A stretch of 28,967 bases of DNA, from IMG/VR virus record IMGVR_UViG_3300042323_000619, positions 1-28,967 of that record. One strand, written 5' to 3'. This document shows, piece after piece, positions 1 to 8,121 of this stretch (positions are counted from its first letter, which is position 1; each line of letters opens with the position of its first letter). Source of the stretch: a virus. The notes below the pieces were generated by a model that did no database searches, was not told the DNA's origin, and saw nothing but the letters and a program-made list of their open reading frames with translations. Both the position numbers and the translations under genes were made by a program.

Positions 1-2034
1 CTAAGGTCTTGCTCTGATCAGCCGATGTGGCGCGAGCGCGCATCCGTGGCAGATGCTTACTACGACAGCCGCCAATTGACCGAAGAGCAAAAGCGCGATA
101 TCAAAGCCGAAGGCCTTGAGGTGCGCGTTATCAACCTGATTCGGCCAGTCATCAACTCGGTTTTAGGCCAAGAAGCCAAGAGCCGCACCGACGTGAAGGT
201 GGAGGCCGACGACGAAGACCATGCCGACGTGGCCGAAGTTATCAACGCCAAACTCAAAGAAGCCGAGCGGGAGACTTGCGCTCACATGGCGGTCAGCGAA
301 GCCTACGCGCCCATGGTCAAAAGTGGCTTGGGCTGGGTCCACGTAAGCAAAGTGAGCGACCCGCTGGCTTATCCGTACCGGGTTGAGGCCATACCACGGG
401 AAGAAGTCTGGTGGGATTGGGAGGGTCAGCGCGGGCCCACACTTTTGCACGGCTGCCGCTGGCAGGTTCGCAAGCGCTTTGTGGATCTGGATGAAGTTCA
501 AGCCGGCATGCCTCAGTTCAGAGATATCTTGGAGCGCAGCACAACCGGATGGCCGGATCGATACGACCTGGACAACAGTCACAACCTTGGAGAGCCCGAA
601 AGCGCGCGGCTTTACAGTGCCTATGAGACTGAGCGCCGGTTCTACGTCTCAAAAACAAATTGGTTCGACAGCGCGCGCAAGATGATTGCCATGTATGAGG
701 TCTGGTACCGAGTCCCGGCTACCGTGGCCGTGCTGCACATGAGCCCGACCCGGCGAGTTGTTTACAACGAAAAAGACCCCCGACACGTTGAGGCGGTATC
801 ACGCGGCCTGGTGAAGGTAACCAAAGGCATCACTTCTCAAATCAGACGAGCTCTGTACGCCGGGCCCCATCGGCTTTTGGACGAGGCAACAACCAAGCGC
901 AATTTTCCCTACATCCCCATGTTTGCCTTCCGCGACAGCGGCGACAAGAGCCCCTACGGTCTTATTGACGGCATGATTGCCCCACAAGACGAGTACCACG
1001 AGCGCCGGCTGCGGATCCAGTGGATGCTCAAAGCGCGTCAGATCGAGCTGGACAACGACGCCCTGGACGAAAAATTTACCAGCCTTAAAGACGTTGCCGA
1101 CGCCATCATGCGCCCGGACCTGGCTGTAATCACAAACCCAAACAGAACCAACAAGAACGGCCCCGCTATCAAGATCAGAAACGACTTGAGCATGCAGCCA
1201 GAACAGTTCGAGGTCATGGCCGACAGCAAGCAGTTAATCATGGACACCGCAGGCCGCTACCCAACCCAGATGGGAAACGCCAAGGTTCAATCGGGTATTG
1301 CGAACTCAATCCTGGTAGAGCAGGGCGAACAGTCCATGGGCGAGCTTAACGACAACTATGTTTATGCCCGGCGCTCTGTTTTTGAGGCTTTGGTGGGGGA
1401 AATCATCGAAGACCACAAGCAAGAAGAATTAAGGGTGAACATTGGAAGCGGTAAATCTCGCCGCACTGTGATTTTGAACTCTTGGGATCCAAAAGGAATG
1501 CCGGTTAACCGGGTTGAGGACGCCATTATCAATACCGGACTGGCCGAGACTCCAAATACACCAGCATTTAGACAGCAGACTCAGCAGCAAATCTCCACGA
1601 TCATTCAGGCGCTTGGAGGCAACCAGCAAGCCGTTGCGATCCTGGCACCCGCCTACATCGAGAGCACCAGTCTTACCAACCGCGCTGACGTGGCCGATAG
1701 CTTGCGCAAGATGCATGGCCTACCCACCCCGGGCGACAAGAACGGCCAAGCACAGGCCGACGCACTGCAGCAGCAGCAGCTTGAGCAAAAGATGCAGCAG
1801 GAAGCCCAATCCGCAGCCGCCAAGGTGGATGTGGACGTTGCCAACGCTGAGCGGCACCGCGCCGCTGCCAAGCTGGCCGATGCTCAGGCAGAACTCGTAA
1901 GCCAGAAAGTCCGAGCCGGAGCCGGTGCGGCCGAAGTGGATGAAGTCGTGGCCAGGACCCAGAACCTGGAACACCAGAGCGAACCCGACGAAGACGAGTT
2001 GATTGAAAAGGCGATGCAGGAAGCATTGGCCTGA
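1..2034 (+). CDS. Phage portal protein, P22-type (5' end outside window)
   Basis: This is probably the portal protein, the dodecameric ring at one capsid vertex through which DNA is packaged and ejected and to which the tail attaches. The frame is open from base 1: eight sense codons precede the first visible ATG at 25, so the true start probably lies upstream. About 677 residues are visible, close to the roughly 700 usual for P22-like portals. The N-terminal part has the pattern of this family (an early Y-Y-D segment, then RVINLIRPVINSVLGQEA, then the EVWWDWE stretch). The C-terminal 130 residues are rich in Gln, Ala and Glu and likely form the long helical barrel typical of P22 portals. The following scaffold and capsid genes fit. 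The terminase genes expected upstream are not in the window. Family assignment is by recalled pattern. Confidence 0.88.
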   Translation, partial: LRSCSDQPMWRERASVADAYYDSRQLTEEQKRDIKAEGLEVRVINLIRPVINSVLGQEAKSRTDVKVEADDEDHADVAEVINAKLKEAERETCAHMAVSEAYAPMVKSGLGWVHVSKVSDPLAYPYRVEAIPREEVWWDWEGQRGPTLLHGCRWQVRKRFVDLDEVQAGMPQFRDILERSTTGWPDRYDLDNSHNLGEPESARLYSAYETERRFYVSKTNWFDSARKMIAMYEVWYRVPATVAVLHMSPTRRVVYNEKDPRHVEAVSRGLVKVTKGITSQIRRALYAGPHRLLDEATTKRNFPYIPMFAFRDSGDKSPYGLIDGMIAPQDEYHERRLRIQWMLKARQIELDNDALDEKFTSLKDVADAIMRPDLAVITNPNRTNKNGPAIKIRNDLSMQPEQFEVMADSKQLIMDTAGRYPTQMGNAKVQSGIANSILVEQGEQSMGELNDNYVYARRSVFEALVGEIIEDHKQEELRVNIGSGKSRRTVILNSWDPKGMPVNRVEDAIINTGLAETPNTPAFRQQTQQQISTIIQALGGNQQAVAILAPAYIESTSLTNRADVADSLRKMHGLPTPGDKNGQAQADALQQQQLEQKMQQEAQSAAAKVDVDVANAERHRAAAKLADAQAELVSQKVRAGAGAAEVDEVVARTQNLEHQSEPDEDELIEKAMQEALA

Positions 2035-2053
2035 CTCCCCACACAAAAGACAG

Positions 2054-2077
2054 ACCGCCCACTGAGGCGGTTTTTTT
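2054..2077 (+). terminator. Rho-independent terminator after portal gene
   Basis: A six-pair stem (CCGCC/GGCGG plus one A-T pair) with a six-base loop is followed by seven T. It lies 20 bases after the portal stop codon and would lower read-through from portal into scaffold and capsid. Confidence 0.8.
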
Positions 2078-2097
2078 ACGTCCCAAGTTTTTAGCCA

Positions 2098-2225
2098 CCC
2101 CATCGACCGCCGCACGGCGGGGTGTGTACGCAGCGGCAGCCATGCACAGCGAATCGTCAGCGCAGTGCGTGAGTAACACGACGGTGGCCTTGTGCCTCGG
2201 TAGACCGACCGTAAACGGCAAGGAG
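2098..2225 (+). promoter_or_regulatory. Structured leader of the scaffold gene, sequestered RBS candidate
   Basis: No gene fits between the portal terminator and the scaffold start. The stretch is rich in hairpins. CCGCC (2107-2111) pairs with GGCGG (2116-2120). Near the gene, CCTTG (2188-2192) pairs with CAAGG (2219-2223), enclosing a four-pair hairpin at 2197-2208 and a small hairpin at 2209-2218. The closing stem covers most of the Shine-Dalgarno AAGGAG at 2220-2225, so folding could restrain translation of the scaffold. No convincing -35/-10 promoter pair was seen. The pairing is visible in the sequence; the regulatory role is inferred. Confidence 0.35.
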
Positions 2226-2231
2226 TGAGTA

Positions 2232-3107
2232 ATGAGTGGAATGTTCGACACGGATGAGCAGGCTATTTTGGATGAACTGGGCATTAACAACACGGACACC
2301 GACCAAACAGGTGGTGAGCCCGCGGCAAGTGATGCGCCCGGCGAAACCAAAGATGATTCCGCTAACCCCGGATCAGAAGCCGCGAAAGACGCTTCGCAAG
2401 ACAACAAGCAGCCCGAGCAACCCAAAACCGATCCAGCAGAGCCAGCACAGCCCCAGGGCGATATTCGTGCCGCTTTGCGTGCTTCTCGACGCTCTGAAAA
2501 GCGCGCCCATGAAGAACTTGAACGGTTGAGGCAGGAAAACGAAGCCCTCAAACAAGGCAAGGCCCCGGTGGATACCCAAATCACCGATGAAGACCTTGCT
2601 CAATTGGAGGTCGATTTCCCCGTCCAGGCAAAGATTGTCAGGCGTCAGCGAGAACTTGAGCAGCAGCTTGCACAAGTCAAACAACCCGAACCAGATCCTG
2701 AGTTTCAGCCATTGAGCTACAAACCGGAGGTTCAGGAAGTGATTGACAGCGTGCCCGATTTGCTTGCCTGGCAGTACGACCCAGCGGCCCAAGACAAGTT
2801 TGTCAAAGCCATTGAGTACGACACAGAGCTTCGAGCTGATCCAGCTTGGAAAGACAAGAGCTTTACCGAGCGGTTCACCGAAGCAGCACGTCGGACGAAA
2901 CAAGCATTCGCTCAATCAACTACTCCCGCAACCACTGCCAAGCCGGCAGTAACTCGACAAGATCCCGCCGCGGCAATCGAAAGCGCCCCAGTCCAAGGAC
3001 CCAAAGGCATCAGCGATTTCCGAGGCGGTGGACCAGCAACACCGCCCAGGCCCCGATACGAAGACATGAGCGACGAGGACATCATGGCCTCCCTCAGACC
3101 TGAGTAA
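2232..3107 (+). CDS. Capsid scaffolding protein
   Basis: This is likely the scaffold that directs capsid assembly and is lost or degraded on maturation. The 291-residue product is very acidic and low in complexity over residues 1-75 (Asp, Glu, Pro, Gln). A predicted coiled coil follows at about 77-113 (RRSEKRAHEELERLRQENE), then more charged helix. The C-terminal end is Pro/Ala-rich and closes with an acidic EDMSDEDIMASL segment. That composition, plus the place between portal and major capsid genes, is what supports the call; scaffolds share little sequence. The start is set by AAGGAG at 2220-2225, six bases before the ATG. That ribosome site may be folded into an RNA stem. The gene reads on to the capsid gene with a 35-base gap. 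Confidence 0.8.
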   Translation: MSGMFDTDEQAILDELGINNTDTDQTGGEPAASDAPGETKDDSANPGSEAAKDASQDNKQPEQPKTDPAEPAQPQGDIRAALRASRRSEKRAHEELERLRQENEALKQGKAPVDTQITDEDLAQLEVDFPVQAKIVRRQRELEQQLAQVKQPEPDPEFQPLSYKPEVQEVIDSVPDLLAWQYDPAAQDKFVKAIEYDTELRADPAWKDKSFTERFTEAARRTKQAFAQSTTPATTAKPAVTRQDPAAAIESAPVQGPKGISDFRGGGPATPPRPRYEDMSDEDIMASLRPE

Positions 3108-3142
3108 GGACGGCCGGGCTTTCCAACTTTTAGGAGAACCCT

Positions 3143-4444
3143 ATGTCTCAAACATCAGTACCACGCGGCAGTGCGCTCGCAAACAAGCAATTTTCCCCAG
3201 CACTGTCCGCAATGGTCTCCAAGGCACCGACCCCGGTGGCCGCCTTGACCGGACCCATGCCAACCCATGACGCTGCGATGCGCAAGCTCAAGCAGCAGAC
3301 GACCACAGAAATGCCGATTGTGCGCGTCGATGACCTGGCAAAAGGCCCCGGCGACATCGTGCAGGTTGACTGCGCGCACGTTGTCAAACTCAGGCCCGTC
3401 ATGGGCGACCGCAACGCCGAAGGTGTTGGCGCTCAACTGTCGTACAGCTCCAAGGACTGTATTTTGGACATGGCGACGCTGCCGGTTTCGGCTGGCGGCA
3501 AGATGAGCCAGAAGCGCACGCCTCACGACATGCGCCTGAACGCCACGGCTCAGCTCAAGCGCGCTATCCCCGCATTCCGGTGGCAGCGTTCCTTGACTTT
3601 GCTGGCCGGCACTCGCGGCAAGCAGGACGGCACTGACTGGGTACTACCCCTGGCAAGCGACCCCGAGTTTGCGGAAATGATGGTCAACCCGGTGCGGGCA
3701 CCTTCGTTCAACCGTCACTTCGTTGTCAACGGCACAGCCCTTAATCAGGGTGGAGCCCGCTTGTCTTCTGTTGCCACAACTGACCGCCTGCTTCTGGCTC
3801 ACGTTGACGAGATGGCCGCCTTGTGGGACGAGATGACAATCCGCATGGCTCCGATCCAGATTCCGGGCGACCCGGCTGCTGGTGATGACCCCATCAAGGG
3901 CGTGCTGATGGTTGATCCGTTGGTTTGGGATGGCATGCTGACTGATACCTCCACCACAAACAACGTGCGCAACTGGCAAAGCCTTGCAATGGAGCGTGCG
4001 AAGTACGGACAACTGAGCAAGCACCCGCTGTTCAGTGGCTCGCCGATGTTCTGGAATGGCGTCTTGATTCGCAAGATGCAGTACGCCATTCGCCACGACG
4101 CAAGCGACGTTGTTGCCCACGTAACCCAAGCAAACCGCTTGACTGCTACGGAAAGCAACGTGACAGTGGCTGCCGGTTTGTCCACGACTCACCAAGTGGC
4201 GCGCTCGGTGTTCCTTTCAGCGCAGGCCCTGGCCTTTGTCTCTGGTGCAAACCAGACGACCGAGGAAAGCTACTCGCTGCTGGAGACATCGAACAACTTT
4301 GGGCGAAACCTGGAGCTGGCCGGTGAAATCATGGGCACCGAGGAAAAACTGCGCTGGGCTTTGCCAAATGCGAGCGGCGAACTGGAAATGACCGACTTTG
4401 GTGTCGCAGTCATTGACAGCGTGGTGCGCAAGCGCGACGTTTAA
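3143..4444 (+). CDS. Major capsid protein, N4-gp56 family
   Basis: This 433-residue protein forms the icosahedral shell. Its pattern matches the N4-gp56 (DUF4043) family of HK97-fold capsid proteins. Supporting marks are the early DDLAKGPGDIVQVD strand region, the GDRNAEGVGAQLSYSS segment (family: GD..LEG..E.L.F), a K-M-S-Q-K-R-T region, the R-W-Q-R-S-L-T-L-L-A-G helix, and the VLMVDPLVWDGM segment where family members have a hydrophobic-x-P-x-x-W motif. Length is typical. The start is fixed by TAGGAG at 3131-3136, six bases upstream. The gene sits directly after the scaffold and before a small probable accessory capsid gene. I see no sign of truncation. The family name is from recalled sequence patterns. 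Confidence 0.88.
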   Translation: MSQTSVPRGSALANKQFSPALSAMVSKAPTPVAALTGPMPTHDAAMRKLKQQTTTEMPIVRVDDLAKGPGDIVQVDCAHVVKLRPVMGDRNAEGVGAQLSYSSKDCILDMATLPVSAGGKMSQKRTPHDMRLNATAQLKRAIPAFRWQRSLTLLAGTRGKQDGTDWVLPLASDPEFAEMMVNPVRAPSFNRHFVVNGTALNQGGARLSSVATTDRLLLAHVDEMAALWDEMTIRMAPIQIPGDPAAGDDPIKGVLMVDPLVWDGMLTDTSTTNNVRNWQSLAMERAKYGQLSKHPLFSGSPMFWNGVLIRKMQYAIRHDASDVVAHVTQANRLTATESNVTVAAGLSTTHQVARSVFLSAQALAFVSGANQTTEESYSLLETSNNFGRNLELAGEIMGTEEKLRWALPNASGELEMTDFGVAVIDSVVRKRDV

Positions 4445-4483
4445 ACCCAACTAGCGGGGACCGGTATAGGCCGGCCTCGCTCT

Positions 4484-4511
4484 ATGGGCATTGCCCATCA
4501 ATCAATTTTTT
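4484..4511 (+). terminator. Hairpin with T-run after capsid gene (weak terminator)
   Basis: A perfect six-pair inverted repeat, ATGGGC-ATT-GCCCAT (4484-4498), is followed after seven bases by a run of six T (4506-4511). An upstream imperfect stem (4452-4458 with 4475-4481) adds structure. The T-run is set back from the stem, so it may act as a partial terminator or an mRNA-stabilising 3' hairpin after the highly expressed capsid gene. Confidence 0.4.
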
Positions 4512-4534
4512 ACCTTTTATAGGAGTCATACATC

Positions 4535-4990
4535 ATGACAATCAGTATCAAGGCTCAACGGGCAAATGCGCCCAAATTCATGTCGGTCGATGGATCGACC
4601 GTTTTCGAGACGGACCGCGTCGTCTTGGGAGCTGGCCAGGGCGGTACACCCGCTGCAACCAACACCATTGACTTTCGCATCCCGGCGGGCGCTCAGGTGT
4701 TCGACCTGGCATTCCAACTCGACGACTGCGACACTGCGGCGACGTTTGTCTTTGGCGTGGGCTTTCGCCCCGTCAATCCCGCAAGCACTCTGACCCGCAA
4801 TGACACCTACTTTGCACCAGCCGGCCAAACCACCGGCCAAGCGGGTGGGCGATTGAACTGCACCTTCAAGCCCATCCAGTTTGAAGAGGACGTGTTCATT
4901 CACTTGCTGGTGGGCACTGCTCCAACTGGCATTTCCGGTAACCCGGAGATCCACATCATCGCTGGCTACAACTGCCGTGGTGCCCGCTAA
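4535..4990 (+). CDS. Probable capsid accessory (decoration-like) protein
   Basis: The 151-residue product is not recognised with certainty. It looks like a compact beta-rich virion protein: alternating hydrophobic strands (VFDLAFQLDD, ATFVFGVGF, EDVFIHLLVG, PEIHIIAGY), many Gly and Thr, no membrane segment and no enzymatic motif. A small gene directly after the major capsid gene with its own strong ribosome site (AGGAG at 4521-4525, nine bases before ATG) commonly encodes a decoration or shell-stabilising protein, so that role is inferred from position. A double terminator follows. Alternatives are a head-completion protein or a minor tail-joining protein. Confidence 0.6.
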   Translation: MTISIKAQRANAPKFMSVDGSTVFETDRVVLGAGQGGTPAATNTIDFRIPAGAQVFDLAFQLDDCDTAATFVFGVGFRPVNPASTLTRNDTYFAPAGQTTGQAGGRLNCTFKPIQFEEDVFIHLLVGTAPTGISGNPEIHIIAGYNCRGAR

Positions 4991-5042
4991 CCTCTTCTGA
5001 GGTTTTTGAAACGGCCAGCCTTTAACCGGGCTGGCCTTTTTT
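4991..5042 (+). terminator. Tandem terminators after the capsid accessory gene
   Basis: The first hairpin is CCTC-TTCT-GAGG at 4991-5002, followed by five T. The second, much stronger one pairs GGCCAGCC (5013-5020) with GGCTGGCC (5029-5036) and is followed by six T (5037-5042). The second is a textbook intrinsic terminator. It separates the abundant capsid genes from the low-copy connector and tail genes. Confidence 0.8.
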
Positions 5043-5057
5043 ATTTGGAGAACCCCC

Positions 5058-5474
5058 ATGAGACTCAAATACATAGGTTTAAAAGAAGATGGCGAAACCG
5101 CTTTCTCCCATCTGAGCGGTATTGACCGCTGGATGCAGGGCGATGAAAACGAGGTCAAAGACGATGTAGCCAAGCGAATGCTGCTGCATCCAGATGTTTT
5201 TGCGCTGGCCGGCGAATCGAGCGAGCCCGCGGTCAATACCGTTGACCCATCGACCATTACCCTGGCACCAGGTGCAACCGTATCCGAAGGTACGACCAAT
5301 CAAGCCTTTATCACGGTAGACGGCCAGGCGGTTGACCTTTCCGGCCTTGATAAGGCACAGCTTCACGATCTCGCAAAGCGCCTGGACGTTGAAGTTCATC
5401 ACGCCAGTGGTGCGGCAAAGGTGATTGAAGCGCTTCAAGCCGCTTTCCCTGCAGTAAACCAACCCGCTGAGTAA
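5058..5474 (+). CDS. Small head protein with C-terminal HeH/LEM-like domain
   Basis: This is a 138-residue protein of two parts. Residues 1-55 (beginning MRLKYIG, with W-M-Q-G-D and DDVAKRMLLHPDVF) form a short folded region. Residues about 98-133 (LDKAQLHDLAKRLDVEV followed by AAKVIEALQ) resemble the HeH/LEM or SAP-like helix-extended-loop-helix found at the C-terminus of several small phage head proteins, where it is thought to contact DNA or other head proteins. A Thr/Val-rich linker joins them. The start has GGAG at 5047-5050, eight bases upstream. It lies between capsid and connector genes, so a head-completion or head-tail joining role is likely but not shown. Confidence 0.65.
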   Translation: MRLKYIGLKEDGETAFSHLSGIDRWMQGDENEVKDDVAKRMLLHPDVFALAGESSEPAVNTVDPSTITLAPGATVSEGTTNQAFITVDGQAVDLSGLDKAQLHDLAKRLDVEVHHASGAAKVIEALQAAFPAVNQPAE

Positions 5475-5476
5475 CT

Positions 5477-5803
5477 ATGCCGCGCACGGTAGGCGAAGTC
5501 CTGACATCGGCAGACGGAACGCTCAACGACGTTGGGCGCGTTCGTTACACCCAGAATGAGCGAATCGGCTTTGTGGTTGATGCCCTGCAATTCATCCGCA
5601 ACATCCGGCCAGACCTGTTCTTGGGCGCATACACGACTCCTATCGGGGCTCTGACGATTTCATCCAATCTTCCCCTGGACGACCAATTTTTCCGTCCCGT
5701 GGTGGATTACGTCATTGCCAGGTGCGAAACCAAAGACGCTGACCATGTTGCAAGCGGTCGTGCAGACCTAATGGCCAAGTTCACAGCGGGGTACTTGACG
5801 TGA
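5477..5803 (+). CDS. Head-tail adaptor protein (DUF6682-like)
   Basis: The 108-residue product resembles short phage adaptor proteins of the DUF6682 kind. It starts with a VGEVLTSADGTLNDVGRVRY segment, then an ERIGFVVDALQFI helix and an IRPDLFLGAY segment, which match the family's pattern of helix, conserved W/Y-x-x-x-E-L-x-x-x-hydrophobic stretch and R-P-D. It likely sits below the portal as part of the connector. The start codon is two bases after the previous stop with no clear ribosome site, suggesting translational coupling. Its stop overlaps the next gene's GTG start by four bases (GTGA), again suggesting coupled expression in equal amounts. Confidence 0.65.
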   Translation: MPRTVGEVLTSADGTLNDVGRVRYTQNERIGFVVDALQFIRNIRPDLFLGAYTTPIGALTISSNLPLDDQFFRPVVDYVIARCETKDADHVASGRADLMAKFTAGYLT

Positions 5804-6429
5804 GCGCACTTACTGATTTTTATGACCTGTTGATGCCGGAATTGCCCGGCTGCACCACCGCAATGGTGGATTTGCACCTGAGAGAAGTTGCGCGCGACTT
5901 TTGCCGTAGCACCGGGGTATGGCGTCAAGCCTTAACCGCTATAAATACCGTAGCTAACCAGTCAACATACACGGTAGCTGCGCCAGCAAATAGCGAACTT
6001 GTGAGGATTATCTCTATCACGGTCAATGGGATTTTCCTTTGGGCAGATACCGACACCCCGGACACCTCAAAACCCCCAAAATACGCACGCTCTGAGCCCC
6101 CATTCACCCTGTCTGCTGACCTTGCAACGCTGACACTGAAAGCGGATGAAGTTCCGGCGGGCGCTGTAGTTGGTGGACTGGCCCTAACTGGTGTATTGAG
6201 CCCGACTGCCGCGACCAGTGTTATCCCCGATTTCATCAAAGCTCAGTACAGCGATGCCATTCGATTTGGCGTTCTCTCGCGCATGATGGTCATGGGCAAA
6301 AAGCCATGGACTGACCGGGAGCTTGCCGTTAATTACATGACTCGCTGGACCAGCGAAAAGAGCTTTGCAACCGTCAAAGCGCAAACCGGCACCACGCGCG
6401 CGCCTTTGCGCGTGAAGAAGTGGTTCTAA
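5800..6429 (+). CDS. Head-tail connector / tail tubular A-like protein
   Basis: The product has 209 residues and starts with GTG, overlapping the preceding stop codon in a GTGA. The N-terminal part (ALTDFYDLLMPELPGCTTA, then REVARDFCRSTGVWRQ) has the form of podovirus gatekeeper/tail tubular A-type proteins, where a helix with R-E-A-x-x-x-F-C-x-x-T-x-x-W is common. A beta-rich middle (residues 50-140) and a helical C-terminal segment ending in basic KVKAQTGTTRAPLRVKKWF follow. It is expected to form the ring between the portal/adaptor and the tail nozzle. The neighbouring adaptor upstream and large tail protein downstream support this. Function is inferred from pattern and position. Confidence 0.6.
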   Translation: MSALTDFYDLLMPELPGCTTAMVDLHLREVARDFCRSTGVWRQALTAINTVANQSTYTVAAPANSELVRIISITVNGIFLWADTDTPDTSKPPKYARSEPPFTLSADLATLTLKADEVPAGAVVGGLALTGVLSPTAATSVIPDFIKAQYSDAIRFGVLSRMMVMGKKPWTDRELAVNYMTRWTSEKSFATVKAQTGTTRAPLRVKKWF

Positions 6430-6432
6430 CCT

Positions 6433-8121
6433 ATGGCAAAACTTGGCGTCTACGGTTTCGCTGGTGAAAGCCGAAGCCTGCATCCGGGCATTCTGCCTGA
6501 GACTGTGGGAACGGTTTCCTTGAACCAGCGCCCAGGATACGGCGATTTGCGGCCATGGAATTCCCCGAACAACGTCGGTGTTACCGTGGCGTCTGGTACC
6601 AAGACGATTTACCGGATGAATCGCACGGTACCCAGCGACACAAACTTTTGGCTGCGCTGGCCAACCATTGTTCACGCAGTTGTAGGGCCCAACGCCGCAG
6701 GATCAGACGAGCGCACCTATTACACCGGGTCTGGGACTCCCAAGTGGACCGACCTCACCAAGGCGATAGCGGGCGCTTCATACCCCAACGCCTTTCGAGA
6801 ACTTGGAGTGCCGGCACCAACCGCCGCGGCCACCGTCACAAGAACTCCCGTTGTCGTAGCCGGTACAAGAACCAGCGAAACCGTGTTTTACGTCTGGACG
6901 TTTGTTACCGACGCGGGTGAAGAGAGCGCACCGAGCCCGCCTTCCAATGCTTTGGTGATTGAAAACGGCGACACCGTGAGCTTGTCGGGTATGACACCCG
7001 TGCCCAGCGGATCCTACGGGATCAACCGAATCCGCATTTACCGGACAAAAACCGCCACCGGAGCATCGACCGAGTTTTTCTATCTTGGCGAAGTCGTCAG
7101 CACCACGACCACATTTACCGACACCGGCCAGACTTTGGGCGAAGTTCTCCCGACTGCGACATGGATAACCCCACCGGCTGATTTGTCCAACCTGACACCA
7201 ATGTGGAACGGGATGATGGCCGGGATTTCTGGTAACTCTGTCAGAGTGTGCGAGGCCTACGTGCCCTACGCCTGGCCAATTCGTTACGAAATACTGCCCA
7301 GCGACACAAAACCCCTGGCCTTGTCCACCTTTGGACAGAACCTGGTGATTCTGACCAACGGAAAGCCAATTCTTGTGACCGGCAGCAGCCCGGATGCCCT
7401 GGACGAACAGCCCATTGAGTTTTTGCAGGCCTGTGTTTCATCCGAATCAGTGGTGAACATGGGAACTGGCGTGGCCTATGCGTGCCCAGATGGTCTGGCC
7501 TATGTGGGGGCAGGAGGTGCAAGGCTTTTGACGGCGGGAATGATGGGCCGGGCAGAGTGGCAAGCCATCAAACCAGAGACGATCAAGGGAGCCATGTACG
7601 AGAACCGGTACTACGGCACTTACACCGTGGCGACCGTGACAAAAATGTTCATGATTGACCCCGCAAACCCAAGCGGGATGTACTTCATGGACTTTGGCGT
7701 GGACGCCATGTATGTCGACGAGCTTCAAGACGCCTTGTACGTGCTGCAGGGGACCAGTATCAGGAAATGGGATGCAGGAACAGCACTGACAACCACCTTT
7801 AAAAGCAAGCTTCTGATACTGCCCAAGCCGGTACAGTCTTTTGGATGGGCCATTGTGCGTGCTGATGCCTATCCCGTGCAATTCACCCTGGATGTGCTGG
7901 CCATGGACGCGGCCGAGGTTTCAGCCTTGGTTGCCTCGGGGATTGGGTTTACCGCCATCGGAACCACGGGAATTCGATACACCCAGTCAGTTACAAGCAA
8001 TTCGCCTTTCAGGCTTCCCGGCGGGTACACGGCGCGGGAGTTTCAGATCCAGATTAGCGGGACAAGCGCGGTTCAATCGGCATTTATCGCCCATGGTGTT
8101 GCGGAGTTTTCTCAACCATGA
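6433..8121 (+). CDS. Tail nozzle-like (tail tubular B-like) protein with FN3-like insert
   Basis: This 562-residue protein is placed where short-tailed phages encode the nozzle or tubular B protein. It is beta-rich. Residues about 125-245 contain an immunoglobulin/fibronectin-like stretch (YVWTFVTDAGEESAPSPPS, then RIRIYRT and a TTTTFTDT strand), often seen as an inserted host-contacting domain. Repeated segments such as LALSTFGQNLVILTNGKP and GVAYACPDGLAYVGAGG, each ending in a Gly turn, resemble blades of a beta-propeller, the fold known for nozzle proteins. The start is three bases after the previous stop without a clear ribosome site, so it is probably translationally coupled. Its end overlaps the fibre gene by four bases (ATGA). 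Exact role is inferred. Confidence 0.6.
   Translation: MAKLGVYGFAGESRSLHPGILPETVGTVSLNQRPGYGDLRPWNSPNNVGVTVASGTKTIYRMNRTVPSDTNFWLRWPTIVHAVVGPNAAGSDERTYYTGSGTPKWTDLTKAIAGASYPNAFRELGVPAPTAAATVTRTPVVVAGTRTSETVFYVWTFVTDAGEESAPSPPSNALVIENGDTVSLSGMTPVPSGSYGINRIRIYRTKTATGASTEFFYLGEVVSTTTTFTDTGQTLGEVLPTATWITPPADLSNLTPMWNGMMAGISGNSVRVCEAYVPYAWPIRYEILPSDTKPLALSTFGQNLVILTNGKPILVTGSSPDALDEQPIEFLQACVSSESVVNMGTGVAYACPDGLAYVGAGGARLLTAGMMGRAEWQAIKPETIKGAMYENRYYGTYTVATVTKMFMIDPANPSGMYFMDFGVDAMYVDELQDALYVLQGTSIRKWDAGTALTTTFKSKLLILPKPVQSFGWAIVRADAYPVQFTLDVLAMDAAEVSALVASGIGFTAIGTTGIRYTQSVTSNSPFRLPGGYTAREFQIQISGTSAVQSAFIAHGVAEFSQP

Noticed and set aside
1673-2584. 303-residue minus-strand frame across the portal end, the terminator and the scaffold start
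   Set aside because: It is Arg/Ser/Pro/Cys-rich, runs antisense through two well-supported genes and a terminator, and has no ribosome site.
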